Part shown: positions 37,401 through 50,700 of the stretch, in pieces
Layout: every line of letters begins with the position of its first letter
How positions within the stretch are numbered: position 1 is the stretch's first letter
Source: Cucumis sativus
Lineage: Eukaryota; Streptophyta; Magnoliopsida; Cucurbitales; Cucurbitaceae
NCBI RefSeq assembly: GCF_000004075.3
Contig: NC_026661.2
Span: forward strand, 18,442,307-18,506,306
Direction of reading: 5' to 3'
DNA: 64,000 nucleotides
Notes under the pieces: model-generated
The model's database searches: none
What the model was told of the DNA's origin: nothing
The model's input: the letters and a program-made list of their open reading frames with translations, nothing else
Made by a program: the position numbers and the translations under genes

Positions 37401-40400
37401 TACTATAGCAAGAGGTGATTATTGTAATCTTAGGATAGTCCTTGCTCCAAACAGCCACTTAATGTAAGAATAATGTTAACTCCTCATTTATTGGGTGCAT
37501 CTTTCTCCATATTTTACACTTATATTATTGTCTTTTGTACATCACTTGCTCTAGAGGAGAACCAATCATACTCATGGCATCATGGAAGCAGGGTTTCTTC
37601 TTTTATGATGCATGAACATGATTTTATACTGTCTTCACTGTGGTGCCTTAAAGGATCAGTGGTTGTGATAAAGCTGTTCTTGTTGCCATTTCACATAAAA
37701 TGATGTTCATCTAATTTCTATAATCATATTTTCACAGGAGTGTGTTAGGGGAATTCTAAGAGACAAGACTATCATACTTGTGACTCACCAAGTTGACTTC
37801 TTGCACAACGTGGACCTTATCTTAGTAAGTACATTATTTATAAAGCAATTCCTTTTGGTAAATGTTTCTAAAGCAAAAGATGCCTTGCAGTTAGTGGACT
37901 GAATTTTGGTGCAACTTCTTGTAGGTAATGCGAGATGGGATGGTTGTTCAATCGGGTAAGTACAATGATTTATTAAGTACTGGAACAGATTTTGAGGCCT
38001 TGGTTGCTGCACATGAAACTTCCATGGGAAGTGTGGAAAATGGCACTGCTGAAGCAGTTGAAAACCTTCCCTTGCTACAAAAAATTCCATCCAAGAACAG
38101 GAAGGTCAATGGTGAAAACAATGTGATTGATACGCCAAACATAAATAAGGGTTCTTCTAAGCTCATCCAAGATGAAGAGAAGGAAACAGGAAGAGTTGGT
38201 TGGGAACTCTACAAAGTTTACTGCACAGAGGCCTTTGGATGGTGGGGTGTGGCTGTTGTGCTGGGACTAACTTTAGCAGGGCAATTGTCGTCCATGTCCA
38301 GAGACTACTGGCTAGCATACGAAACTTCAGATGAGAATGCCAAATCATTTGATTCCTCGCTTTTCATTACCGTGTATGCAATACTTGCTTTTATTTCATT
38401 GGTGTTGGTAGCTTTCAGATCCTTTGGCACTACATTTTTGGGGCTTAAGACTGCTAAGGTTTTCTTCTCACAAATTCTTAATTGCATCCTACATGCTCCC
38501 ATGTCATTTTTTGACACTACACCTTCAGGAAGGATACTTAGTAGGGTAAGAAATCAACGTCTGTATTATATGTTTTGCACATTTGTTAAATTCATATCAT
38601 ATATGGAAAATACGCTTGAAATAGTCAAGCCCTTTACTTAAGATTATTTTGCTTTAATCAGGCATCAAATGATCAGACAAACGTTGATGTGTTCATACCC
38701 TTTTTCTTGGGAAATACTCTTGTCATGTACTTCGCTGTTCTCGGCATAATCATCATTACATGCCAATATTCATGGCCTACAGCTTTCTTCCTTATTCCAC
38801 TTGGCTGGCTAAACGTTTGGTACCGGGTATGATTTTCAATATAGTTTGATCCCGCATGCTTGTTTTAACTTATGGCTGCTTGAAACATTTGTGACTTTGC
38901 ATTTAGTCTTATATTTAACATCCCAATTTCTCTTGAATATGTATTATCATATCCAAACAGGTAAACACAAAACTTGTCAACATGTTTCTCATCTTAATGT
39001 AATTGTAATCTTGATCGTTTCATATATAGGGCTATTTCCTTTCGTCATCTCGTGAGCTAACTCGTTTAGATGGTATCACAAAAGCACCTGTTATTCATCA
39101 CTTTTCAGAAAGCATAACAGGAGTAATGACAATACGCTCATTTAGGAAACAAGAGCTATTTTGCAAAGAGAATATCAAACGCGTTAATGCCAATTTACGC
39201 ATGGATTTCCACAATAATGGATCAAATGAGTGGTTGGGTTTTCGTTTGGAGCTTCTTGGAAGTATCTTTCTCTGTATCTCTACTTTGTTCATGATCTTAT
39301 TGCCTAGCAGTATTATAAATCCAGGTACTCATATTCAGATCTATATGATTGTTCGTAATGAAATCTAGCTATGCTAAATAGTCTTCTACATTTTATAAGA
39401 TCAAAACCAAGCTTAGTCCAAATTTGTCTAGTTCAGTTATTTTATTTGATGCAGCAACTGTTGGTTTATCACTTTCATATGGATTATCCTTGAATACCGT
39501 TCTGTTCTGGGCCATTTATATGAGTTGCTTCATTGAAAACAAAATGGTTTCTGTTGAGAGAATAAAGCAATTTACCATAATACCCTCTGAAGCAAAATGG
39601 AGGATGAAAGAGGAACTTCCTCCTCCAAACTGGCCTACCCATGGTGATGTTCATCTGCAAGACCTGCTGGTAATTATCTTTGAATTGTTTCTTTAATGCA
39701 AACACAAATTTCTATGTAGTTCTAATTGCTTTGCATTGTTTGCAACATATACATACACACACACACACACAGATTAATAATTCTAGCATTGAGGACAATA
39801 CGTGTATTGGAAGACAACATTGGACTTCAAATCATCGAGTTCTCCACTTAGAATTTTGATTAAGAGTCTATTAAGAATGACTTTTCAAGTGTTTTAAACA
39901 CATTTTTTCCACTAAACAAAGGATTTCTCTTAGAATGTTTAGAAAGACCATTTTTTTCACTAAAAAAAGATGTCTCTAAAAATTTTTGGAAAGATTTTAG
40001 GATTTACACTAGACTAGATTCGTCCAACTAAAGGTTTTATTTGATATCTAGCTTTTGAAAAGCATGATTCCCAAGTGGTGTGGTTTATGCTCTTATTCAT
40101 AATTTATGGAGGAGTGAATTAGGAGAATATTGTGGTATCTGCCAGTAGTTTCTGTGCTCTCTCCTGAAGTTAGATTCGACAACTTTGATGCAAACTTCTA
40201 GAAAGTCAGAAACTCGAATATGCTTTAATTTTTTGCGGCAGGTCCGTTATCGCCCAAGCACTCCATTGGTTCTCAAGGGTATCACTTTGAGCATTCATGG
40301 GGGAGAAAAGATTGGAGTTGTTGGGAGAACAGGAAGTGGAAAATCAACTCTGGTTCAAGTCTTCTTCAGGCTAGTTGAACCTTCAGGAGGGAAAATAATC

Positions 40401-41879
40401 GTGGATGACGTTGATATTGGCACGCTTGGACTTCATGATCTTCGATCACGATTTGGGATCATTCCACAAGAACCAGTTCTTTTTGAAGGAACTGTGAGAA
40501 GCAACATTGATCCAATTGGCCAACATACTGATGAAGAAATATGGAAGGTCAACATCTTTCTATCTTCCATACCCACATGGTAACTTGTAAATGTTCAAAG
40601 TTAAATACTCATACAAGGATTAACCGTGACCTATTAACTTTTAAGTTTGTGTGATTTAACATGGTAACAAAACAGAAGATCCTATGTTGAGTCTTAAAAT
40701 TTTCAACTCGAGCAACTGGGTTGACCGGTGATTTCTTATTACATTGCTACATTTTCTAACTCTTCTTTTCTTTGTAGAGCCTCGAGCGGTGCCAACTTAA
40801 AGACATTGTTTCTGCAAAACCTGATAAACTCGACTCATCAGGTGCAATGCCTTCTCTCTATAGACTTCTCAACCAAATGTAGGTTTTGGACCTGTTTAGT
40901 TTTTGTTCTTTCTATTGAAAAATTACTTATTTTACCAATCATCTATACTATGTCAGTGGTTGCTAATGGAGACAATTGGAGTGTGGGGCAGAGACAGCTT
41001 CTCTGTTTAGGAAGGGTTATGTTAAAGCATAGCCAACTTTTGTTTATGGATGAGGCAACAGCTTCCGTCGACTCGCAAACTGACGCTGTGATACAAAAGA
41101 TAATCCGAGAGGACTTCGCGACGTGTACAATTATCAGCATTGCTCACAGAATCCCAACAGTTATGGACTGCGACAGAGTTTTGGTGATAGATGCAGGTCA
41201 TTTCTCTCTCTTTTAACATTCGTCTGTTGATTGTTTTTTGGTTATAACTATGTCTGGTACATTTGATATAAAAGTCATTAACCACGTTAGTTTAATACTT
41301 GTGTGGCATATGACCGTATTTAATTAAGCATAATGTTATGCAACACATTGTGACATTTGAAGCAAGGTGGACTGGCAAACTATTACACTTTTTGTAGTCC
41401 AAAGGCTAAACAGATACAAATTTTAAAGTTTACTGCTCCATCTTTGAATCACCAATGACCTATTTTCTGAATTTGGGACGGTGTTAGTTGACTATTGAAT
41501 CTTATATCGATGCTAGTAAATTCAAATGATTCTAAGAATGTGATATAATTTTTTTTGGAATAAATGTGTTTGGTTTTTCTTTACCAAAGAAAAACATGAA
41601 ATTTCATGCAAAATTAACTGATAATGAAAGGAGTAACCCATGTATTTTATAATGATGATAAGATTTCATTTTTTTGGGGTCGGATACTCAAAACAGTCCA
41701 TTCATTCTCCTTTGGCTGCACTTTGTAGGCTTGGTTTATAAAGCACATTTTAACAAACAAATCTTTATAATTCAACAGGACTTGCTAAAGAGTTTGACAA
41801 ACCATCAAGATTGCTTGAGAAGCCATCGTTGTTCGGGGGATTGGTTCAAGAGTATGCTAATCGCTCGACTGATTTGTAA
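34468..41879 (+). CDS. ABC transporter C family, ABCC4/14-like, tandem copy B
   Basis: Eleven exons with the same phases as copy A: 34468-36540, 36662-36982, 37738-37824, 37925-38545, 38662-38826, 39030-39324, 39455-39669, 40242-40547, 40778-40841, 40957-41196 and 41779-41879; 4488 bases, 1495 residues. Exons 2-10 have identical lengths in both copies. Exon 1 is five codons shorter near the N-terminus (after SLSCTAG), and the protein ends one residue later (..STDL). All ATPase motifs are intact: Walker [10 protein letters not shown] (668-676) and [25 protein letters not shown] and [12 protein letters not shown]. Both copies therefore look functional. The linker after NBD1 differs most from copy A. 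The longer open frame that could be opened upstream runs through the leader intron acceptor (TTTTCAG near 34388) and lacks an ATG, so the ATG at 34468, matching copy A, was chosen. Confidence 0.93.
37163..37456. mobile_element. MITE-like insertion in intron 2 of ABCC copy B
   Basis: A block of about 294 bases is absent from the corresponding intron of copy A. Its ends are imperfect inverted repeats: GGCAGCGTCTGGGGCAAG at the left and, read on the other strand, GGCTGTTTGGAGCAAGG at the right. Further inside, ATTATTATAGTCCTAGG and AATCTTAGGATAGTCC continue the match. The interior is AT-rich and non-coding. A target duplication (CTTTTAA/ACTTAAT?) is unclear, so the superfamily (PIF/Harbinger or hAT) is open. 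Confidence 0.65.
39755..39772 (+). repeat. (AC)n microsatellite in intron 7 of ABCC copy B
   Basis: A short run of ACACACAC follows ATATACAT, about 90 bases after exon 7. It is not present in copy A. Confidence 0.8.
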
Positions 41880-41940
41880 GTGATGATTGAAGCCCGGTCT
41901 GTTGCCTTTTGGAAAGTCAAGTGGTAATTTTAGTTGTAGT

Positions 41941-44900
41941 AGTCTTAGGCTTAAGTGCAAGTTGCAAAAAATAAAAGTAGGTTTCTTTCTATAAAATGCA
42001 CCATATATTTATATATACACACAAGTACTACATAATGAAAAAAATAAAGTACAGCATAAAACAGAGAAAACATGGTTGAAGAGGGGATATGAAGAAAAAA
42101 TTCCTTAACACAATTTTGCACTTATGAATTATTTCTTAGTAAAGAATAAAAAAATCCAAATTATTATTATCTTTTTCAAAATAATTAAAAACCGAAGGCT
42201 AAGGACTTTGGTTATTAAGGCTTAGTATAAGAAACATGCCACCGTGTGGTGTAAAATGCACTTTTGGTACGTTGATCTTAGAAGAATTTTGATGAAAATA
42301 TTGATTTTAATAGATATTTTTTAAAGAATTATAAAAGCATAAAACAAAATATCAATTTAAATTAGTAGATAAACATTTTATGATTTTTAAACTAGTTAAG
42401 ATGTTTATTATGTGTAATAATATTTATATTAGTGACATTTTCTTGTCTATTTTTTTGTTTTACAATTTTTTCTAAGATTATGTGGAAATATCAAATCATC
42501 TTTTGTGTTGATTTTAAAATTCATAGAAATTTAGAAATATTGAATTATTATTTATTTCATGTTAGTGTCAGCTTTTAAAATTAAAGGAAAATTGTCAAAC
42601 GTAGCAATTTTAACAAAATAGTTATAAGATACATCAAAATTTTTAAATTCTATATATTAATAGATACTGATATTCTTCTACTAATGATATTGATAAACAG
42701 ATTATCAGTTTTTACTTCCGATATAATCCAAAAATTTGCTATAGTTTTTGAATATTTTTAATTTATTTTACTACTTTTAAAAATATGTAAATCAAAATTT
42801 AAAACAAGAACTTTATTTTATTTTATTTTTTAACATTTACATATTAAATATATATTTTTTCCAATTCTTAAAGAATTTTTAGCCACGTTCTAAAAACACA
42901 AAACTAGTTTTTAAATATTTTCTTTTACCAAATTGAACTTTGTTTTTCAAAACCTACGTATATAATAGATAACTAAGCAAATAGTTTTGTAGTATAATTG
43001 GCGTTTATAGATTTAATTTTTTCCCAACTAACCTTATTCTAAAACTCACACCAATTTTAATTGAATAATAAATATAAAAATCATATAGGATCAAAATGAT
43101 TTTTTTTTATCTATGATATAGTGATTCTACCAATGCCATATCATTGCTTATGTCATTTTAAGGTATGATTTCTTACATTAATTAGTTTAAACCTATATTA
43201 GTCTTGCAACTCTACCTTATATTAATTAATATATTTTGTTAATTACACTAAAACGTTGGGCCACAATTCACCATCCAATTAACTAAGTAAACCATAATCT
43301 TCTTTCATCTCTATTTTATTTTATTAAATGACATCAAATTAAATAATATCAAAAGTTTTGTCTTTTTCCTCTTGACATCTCTCCTCACTCTCAATTTGAA
43401 GTGTTAGTTTTACAATTGAATGAAGGCCAAAATATATTCTTTTATTCAAAATTGAGATTTCTCTTTCTTTGTGATTTTTTAAATTTTATAAAATACGTTC
43501 TTAGTTTTGAAAATTGATTTTAAATACTAGTTGAGGTTAAGTCATTAATTTTTCAAAATGTCAATTCAATTATACTAAGTCGATCTCATTAATATTTTTT
43601 CAAAAAATGGAGGTTAAAAAATTATTCGATAAATAATAAGTTTTTTAAAATTAAGGGATATAACAACGATTTTATGTGTCATTTTAAAAAGTGACAAAAC
43701 CATTTTTTCTTTTGATTTTTAGCAAATGAAATTCTTTGCACGTGTATGGTATTTTAAAATATCAAAATAGTAACTAATTTGTGTTAGGTATTTATGAGTA
43801 TTTAATTATTTTCAACTGATAAAGCAACCATATCATAATTTCTTCGTTCTTTCTGTCCGGTCTCAACTTTATTAATTTTAAAATAATCAAATTAAATCTG
43901 AATTTCAAAATAACGTTAAAGCTTTTCAAATTAACAAAATTGTTAATTATTTTTCAAAATTGCAAATAGATTTTATTAAATTTCAAAATAACAAAATTTT
44001 TAATTTTTAATTATTAGAGAATATCAACAATAAATTGTGTATCAAAATATTATTAATTAAATTTCAAAACAATAATTTGATTATTTTTAAAAATGGAAGA
44101 ATTTAAGTTGTTTGCTATTTTATATTAACTGTTTAAATATGAAGATAACCAAATTAGTGAACAGAATATCAACTATTAATTATATTTTAAAACAACATTT
44201 ATTAAAATTTAAATAAATAAAAAAGTAGTATTTTTCAAAATTGGGGAATCTAAGTTTTGCTATTTTATCTCAAAATAAAATTAATCGCTCAAAAAATATA
44301 ATCCCTTTGATCAAAGTCCTCAAGTTATAATTGCAACATAAAAATATAAATTTGAGTTCCTTATTTTCTTCCTCCAAAACTTATTTTTCCTTTCTTTTAA
44401 TTTATTCTTAGTACTCTGTAAAACAAACTATTTTTTCAATAAAATAAACTAAATTAAGTTATTATTTTAAAATAAATATATATTATAAATATCGTGCATT
44501 ACTCTCCATTTATTGGTTATAGAAACGTGATCAGGTTCGCATTAACGGTAAATGTAAACACATACGAATGTGAAGGTAGGAGATGAGGAATCCGAAGCTC
44601 AAGAAGATGAAGAAGCCAATGCCGTCGGAGGAGGAAAAGTGAAAAATAAGAAAGGAGGTAGACAGATAAAGAAGGAAGAAGAATGGATAATCAGCGGTTC
44701 TTGAAAATGGAAGAAGAAAAGTTTATTTTTTTTTTAAATTTTACGTAATTCTTGTACGTAAGGTTATTATAGGTGTTTTCAAATTCTAATTTTTTCTTAT
44801 TATTCAAAATGACAATTTCAAAATGGCTATTCTTGACCCGTTTGAAAATAAACTTCCTTATGATTGAGCGGTTGATTTTGGTTCGCTTTAATTAGATTAT

Positions 44901-44960
44901 CTTATGTACCGAACCGGAAAGAAGCTCGGTTTTCTTAAATAATATTTTTTCCACTTCTCT
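41941..44960. other. AT-rich intergenic region before NOP16
   Basis: Long A/T runs, a diverged TCTATCAATGATAGA-family copy (about 42595-42790) and a degenerate array of TTTCAAAATAACAAAAT-like phrases (about 43890-44270) fill the region. A purine-rich patch near 44575-44720 contains a 19-codon frame starting at 44584 (MRNPKLKKMKK...), which I do not recognise and treat as chance. Confidence 0.55.
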
Positions 44961-44971
44961 CCTCAGGAAAT

Positions 44972-45024
44972 AAACCCTACGAAATCCCAAATGAGTGCTT
45001 CATCTTCCTCATACTAAAACCCTA
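44972..45024 (+). promoter_or_regulatory. Two telo-boxes in the NOP16 leader
   Basis: AAACCCTA occurs at 44972-44979 and 45017-45024, 37-90 bases before the start codon. Telo-boxes are a known mark of plant ribosomal protein and ribosome-biogenesis promoters, which fits NOP16. Confidence 0.65.
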
Positions 45025-45060
45025 GCCACCAATTCCCTTCTCTCCTTCTGATTCACAGAG

Positions 45061-46499
45061 ATGGGAAGGTCTCGAAGAAAGTACAAGAAATCTCGCCCAA
45101 AAGTTAAGGTTGGTTTGCCCAAAAGGAACCCTAATGTCTTCAAGCCATCTTTTTGCATGCCGCCTAAGCTTCGCTCCTTGCTCGCCGAACAATTTGAAGA
45201 AGATCCAACATGGGATGAGAAAGGAAGTGTCATTCAAAATTATAAGTCCTTTGGTGTTATTTCTAATCCTAATTTGCTCAGTGTTCGTTCCCGCACTGAT
45301 CACATCGTTGAGAGCGACTCTCTCCAAGTCCCGCCATCCGATGACCCTGACACCGTTCTTGATTCTTCCGGTAGTGATGTTGAAGAGGACGGTGAGTATG
45401 AGTTCGAATCTGTTTATCTTTCGGTATTGTTTTAAATTTCAGCCGTGTCTCCGTGAATATATCTGGGTTTTTTGGAATTTTTGGATTTGAAAGAAACGGG
45501 ATGGTTTTGAGGGTAGATAATGTGATGTTTTCAAATTTATAAGTATATTTGTTGGGATGAAATTAGTTGGCTTTTAGACATATGATGCCTTCTGTTCCAG
45601 TTTTAGTGAATTAGTCACTGGGAATAGTTTCTGCAATCTGTTAATACTTTGGTGTTCTTCACCTGAAAGGAGTCAAAGCTTAGCAATGATTTGAAATTTC
45701 TAAATAGCTTTAACTTTAAGAGAACTGGCAACTTTCTATCGAACCAAAATTGCATCCAAACTGGTTGCATTTAGTCGGCCATTGATATATTTGGGGAACC
45801 TTTTGCTGGATCAGGTTATATGAAATGAAACTAAAGGTCAAGCTGATGGGTTGCGGTAATTTGATCATATCAATGCTCCATCACTCTCCCTTCACTCGTG
45901 ATTTGAAAATTTGTCGAAGTAGATCAAACGAAAATCAATATTACTTGTTGAGAAAATGACATTACTGTTGTAACTCAGAAGTTTAAGCTCGTGGGTTATT
46001 GTAATTTTAGTTATTCCAATACTTCAACAAAATAAAATGATGGTTGAGATCATTGTAATGTCTTAATTGTCATGATTATGAAGGTTCATGAGGATGTCAA
46101 AGCAATTTTTTAGTTGTGTTTCTGATTTGATCTTGTTCTTTCTTTTGTCTTCTTTAGATTTGAAAACAGCATTGGGAAAGAAGCGCAAAGATGGGAAATC
46201 TGCACCTCTGCAACCGTTGACCACACTTCAGCGTGTTCATGTCGGTAAGCTAATCGAGAAATATGGAGATGATTACCAGGTAAGCTTCAATGTTGCTTGC
46301 TTTTAAATCTGAGTAATAGGCATTGTTTTTTTTTTTTTTTTTTAAATTTTCCTCATTGAAAATTGCTCTGCAGAGGATGTTTATGGATACAAAGCTGAAC
46401 TCAATGCAGCATTCTGTTGCAACTCTGGAGAAACTATGCAAAAGATATAACAGTTGTTTAGATTCGAATCCATTGATATTGACTCGTAAACGACGATAG
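45061..46499 (+). CDS. NOP16: Nucleolar protein 16 (60S ribosome biogenesis)
   Basis: Three exons: 45061-45391, 46158-46279 and 46374-46499; 579 bases, 192 residues. The N-terminus MGRSRRKYKKSRPKVKVG is strongly basic, as in NOP16 proteins. It is followed by NPNVFKPSF, WDEKGSVIQNYKSFG, an acidic stretch (DSSGSDVEED) and the C-terminal conserved part LTTLQRVHVGKLIEKYGDDYQ then RMFMDTKLNSMQHSVATLEKL with KLCKRY. NOP16 acts in the nucleolus during assembly of pre-60S ribosomal particles. The exon 2 donor directly follows DDYQ. No truncation is seen. Confidence 0.92.
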
Positions 46500-47755
46500 C
46501 TCCTTGTCTCTCAAATTGTTTAGTTACGAGAGGTGAAAATCAGAGACGGTATGATCATGAAATTTTCTTGAGCAATATTGTTTTGAAACTAAATGTTATG
46601 AGCCTTAATAGATAAATCTTTCTTCCTGCTTCCTGTAGTTTTATTCCTTTCAAGAAACTGCTTATAATTTTGATTCATGGTTAGTTGGTCGCATCGAGGG
46701 AATCTTTCAATTTAGGGAAACGGATGGTGTGTTTGGAATAATTTTGAGAAAAAATGCCTTTAAAATCAAATTGATTTTTCTATAAAAACCTTTCAAAAAA
46801 TTAGTAATGTGAAGTGTGGGCAATATAGTTTTAGATTAAGGAAAGTGGTTCAAGCAATATGAATGACGTACTAAGTTTAAAGAAATAAAAATGTATTTTT
46901 TTATAATTCATAGAATCGTTTGTAATATAGAGCAACGTAACAAATTTGCCATTGAAAGTATAAGATAAAATTATGATTTTGTTTATTTTTGAAATGGTTA
47001 AACAAGACCTTATTAAAAAGGGTAATTAAATATAACAAAATTTAACTATTATTAGTGTTAAACAGTGGTAGTTAACATACTAAATTCTTTGTTTTATTTT
47101 TTTTCTGCTTTGAAACTGTGATATTTATTTATGAATTTATTTACTTACGAATGCTACCAGAACACTAAAATCATGCTAAGTTATGCATCTTCAAACTTTT
47201 TTCGCATCTACTTTTAAGTTTTATGTTTAATAGTTTGTTGATGAATAGCATTGGATAATGATTTGAAGATTAGATCATAGATACATTTGAAATTTAAGGG
47301 CATTTGATCTCAATAAAAAGAAATTGTATTGCTTATTTATGAACGTCAACATGTGATAGTTTGGTGACTGTTTATTTCCATAAATAAATTACAAAAAAAG
47401 AGAGTATATTTATCAAACAATTTCATAATATTTAGTTATCTTATAAAGCATAGAAATTACACCCAAATGAAAGATTATGAGAGAAGAATAATAAATATCC
47501 AAGTTTACAGCATAAAAGAAACTGTGTAATGAAACCTAGTGGGTTGGATTTTACAACAAACGGTATAAACTAAGCTTACCTATACTATCGACCAAACGAC
47601 TAAAGAAGAAGAGTTCTAACCGTACTTAAATTCTGCAAAAGGGTTCAGCCTGCAGGAACCTTGGCATCAGCAGCTGTAAAAGTTCTAGAAATAAATAAAT
47701 AAAATTTACAGTTTTCATCAAGAAAACGCAATTCACAAGAGTTGATATTAAAGAT
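46500..47755. other. Convergent flanks of NOP16 and the SPX-RING gene
   Basis: Tail-to-tail spacer of about 1.25 kb with 3' untranslated sequence of both genes and AT-rich DNA. No coding sequence recognised. Confidence 0.6.
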
Positions 47756-50700
47756 CTACACTCCCATGAATGCTCGAGACATGGATTCCCAGTGATCCTT
47801 TGCTTGCTGGACCCTCTCTGCTCTTTCTGTTTCGAGACGTTTTTCCCAGTATTCGGGGCAGCTGTAAAACAACAAACAATTAAATTGGACTAATTGTAAC
47901 TGGTAATAATTTTATGGTTAATAATTTTATGGTTAACTAATCAGGCATAAACAAGTTGTTGAATTGATTCTATGTTGCATAAACAAGTTGTTGAATTGAT
48001 TCTATGTCGCATAAACAAGTTGTTGAATTGATTCTATGTTGCATAAACAAGTTGTTGAATTGATTCTATGTTGCATAAACAAGTTGATGAAAGAATGTAG
48101 TTCAAACTTATAAGAATCGCAGTTTGACATATAGAAAAAACGATAAAATACTCTTATTTTCCCTAAAGGGATACATGATGGTTATTAGATTTTTAGTGGC
48201 GATCAACAGGCCAATTGGTGAATATTATACGTTAATTAGAAAAAAGAAGCTAAACTACAATGTCAAATCTTTCCAAGTTCTTAAAGTTTGTGCCTAATAA
48301 GTTTTTTTAATTTTAACAAATGACTCATCAGTTTTTGAATCTTTAATTTTGTATTTAATGAATCATGAACTTTAATGTATCATTAGTCACTTAAAAATTT
48401 TATTTTAGTGTTAGGCTCACATGTTTCATATTTTCAGAAATTAATACATTTGATAAGACATTAATTGAATCCAATAAAGATTGCAAACTTTTAATTTGGT
48501 ATGTTCCTACCTATCAAACACAATTATTAGGTAATATATTAATTGAATCCAATAAAGATTTTCAACCTCCAATATGTAATTTATCTCAATTTTCAAGTTT
48601 GGTTTATACAGTTGAGAAAGTTACAAATAAACCATAATATATTTCTAAGAGTTAAAATTTAGTCTTGATAGTTTATAAAATTTTATAAATAGTCAAACTA
48701 TTTTTATTTTGGACTAGCTTTAATTACAAATCATAACGGTTGAATTCCAAGTGCTTCTAGACCAAAATTTGTAATTTAATCTATACACCTATTCAACATA
48801 GATATAATTGAAAAAAAAACTATAATTTATAAGTAATGAGTTATAATATCAAGAATATTTTAGAAGCCTAAGAATCATGATATCTACTAACCTTTGACTT
48901 AATAGAATATTAAGCTCTTCCAAGTGTACAGCACCTTCATAAACTCTTGCCTGTTTATCAATACAAAGAATTATATCAGAACGAAGTAACAAAGCTCGAA
49001 TCCTTCAGCAGACGATATAGAAACAAAACTATCCCTTTCAATGGAGTATTGTTAGATACTGATTGTAAATTTCTCTCCCTATCTTTATTTTGTTAAATAA
49101 TACCATCTTGTTTCTATTAATCTAACGTACCTCACGGCAGAGTGGGCACTTCGCTTTTGCATTAGCAGACTTTAGCCCATCAACTATGGTTACTGAAGCT
49201 GCCGAACAAGCGCACATGTAGCAAAATATATGGCCGCAAGTGAGTGAAACGGGATCAAATACTATTTCCTGCAGATAGAAAGAGTGAAAAGCTCTGATGA
49301 ATGAAGGAAAATCTAATTTTAGAAACATTAAGTTCGTCGTGAAAATCCATCGAAATTTGGGCAAGTAGACGTGATGAGATGATTTCGTATAATGGGTAAA
49401 TTCGTTTGTGCAAACTAGACCTCTCCCTAGAGAGTTAGGAACTCCAAGAATTAATTAAAAAGCAAGTCAAGAGAGTTTCACTTCAGCATTCATTCCAACT
49501 CGATCGTCAAAATCTAGTGAATTGGGTGGGCTATTGGAGAAACTAAATCTTCGTCACATCAAATCCGAAATAGATCACTAATAAAATCATAAGAGTGCTT
49601 CAGTATTCAAAGATTTGTCTGCAAGCGTAATGAACCTTAAACATGGGGCAGTTTCATAAAGTATGCAATGTTGAAGACCTGAAATCTTACCAAACATATG
49701 GAACATGTCAAGTCGATGTCAAGTTTGACTGAATCGAAGAGCTCGCAAGTAAGTGATGGTTTTCCGTCGGTAATTGCAAGGGAACATTCCTCAAATGCTG
49801 AAGAGATCCTCTTAGATTTATGCTTTGTCTCCTTCAGGTTAATGTGGAATGCTATAAGCTCTGATAGCCATGGTGACTGAAGGATCTCGATGTGCTTACT
49901 CTGAGCTTGTGACTTGAAGGTTTGCCCTTGCTTGGAGTAATGAATCTGTACTCAGCAACCCAATCAAGAACTAAGTAAAAGAAAACAAAAGTCAAATAAC
50001 AAATTAAGTATGTGAACATCCATAATTGTGTGCATATTCGACAAAATTGAAGGATTCTAAACAAAATAACATATAAATGAAATGATAGTTGGACAATCTT
50101 ATTAAGTAACGTATCAAATCCTTTTCACAAGCTGTCACTCTTTATTGTCCAATTGACCAAATCAACCAACGTTTGAAATTTTAGACACGAACAAACTGCA
50201 ATGGGTTTCAGCAATGTATAATGAATCGAACCCAACATGTTAAGAAAATACCTTATCATATTTCTTCAAGATCTTCCTAACTGCAATGGCGTTCATCAAT
50301 GCATAATTAACCAGTTCTTTCCCTTCTTGAACTAAGACAGCATGATCGCTTTCCAGTTTGCCTTTGAACCATAAGAGATACTTTCTAAAGCCAGAAGCAA
50401 GGTGCAGTTCAAGCAACTTTTGTGCTCGCTGATTAAAACCTCCTACTATTGCAGACATTTCATTGAGAAGGAAAGGAAAGAAAGTCCCATCGCACACTAC
50501 GCTTACACAAATTAGTTCAAACAAAACAAACCACTTCAAATCACAATGCAATATACAACCAAACAAAATACCAAACACCTAGAGGACAATCACAGAGAGA
50601 GAACCAAAATTCAAGAAATCTATAAACACTAAGAAAAAACAACGAAGGAATCAGAACATAATCGAGTTTCCATACCTGAACACTGATCCGGACAGGTGTG

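Larger units (their letters stand above)
33528..41940 (+). repeat. Tandem segmental duplication, unit B (ABCC locus)
   Basis: Second unit of the duplication described at 24630-33020. It starts near CATTTCCATGGAAAATTT and runs through the 3' flank phrase TTTTGGAAAGTC after the stop codon. Introns differ more than exons, and copy-specific insertions exist in each. Confidence 0.88.

Noticed and set aside
25343-41285. Many antisense frames of 60-150 codons opposite the ABCC exons.
   Set aside because: They mirror strong sense coding and recur at the same places in both copies only because the sense exons are conserved.
44584-44643. 19-codon basic frame (MRNPKLKKMKK...).
   Set aside because: Very short, in a purine-rich patch that yields lysine-rich frames by composition.
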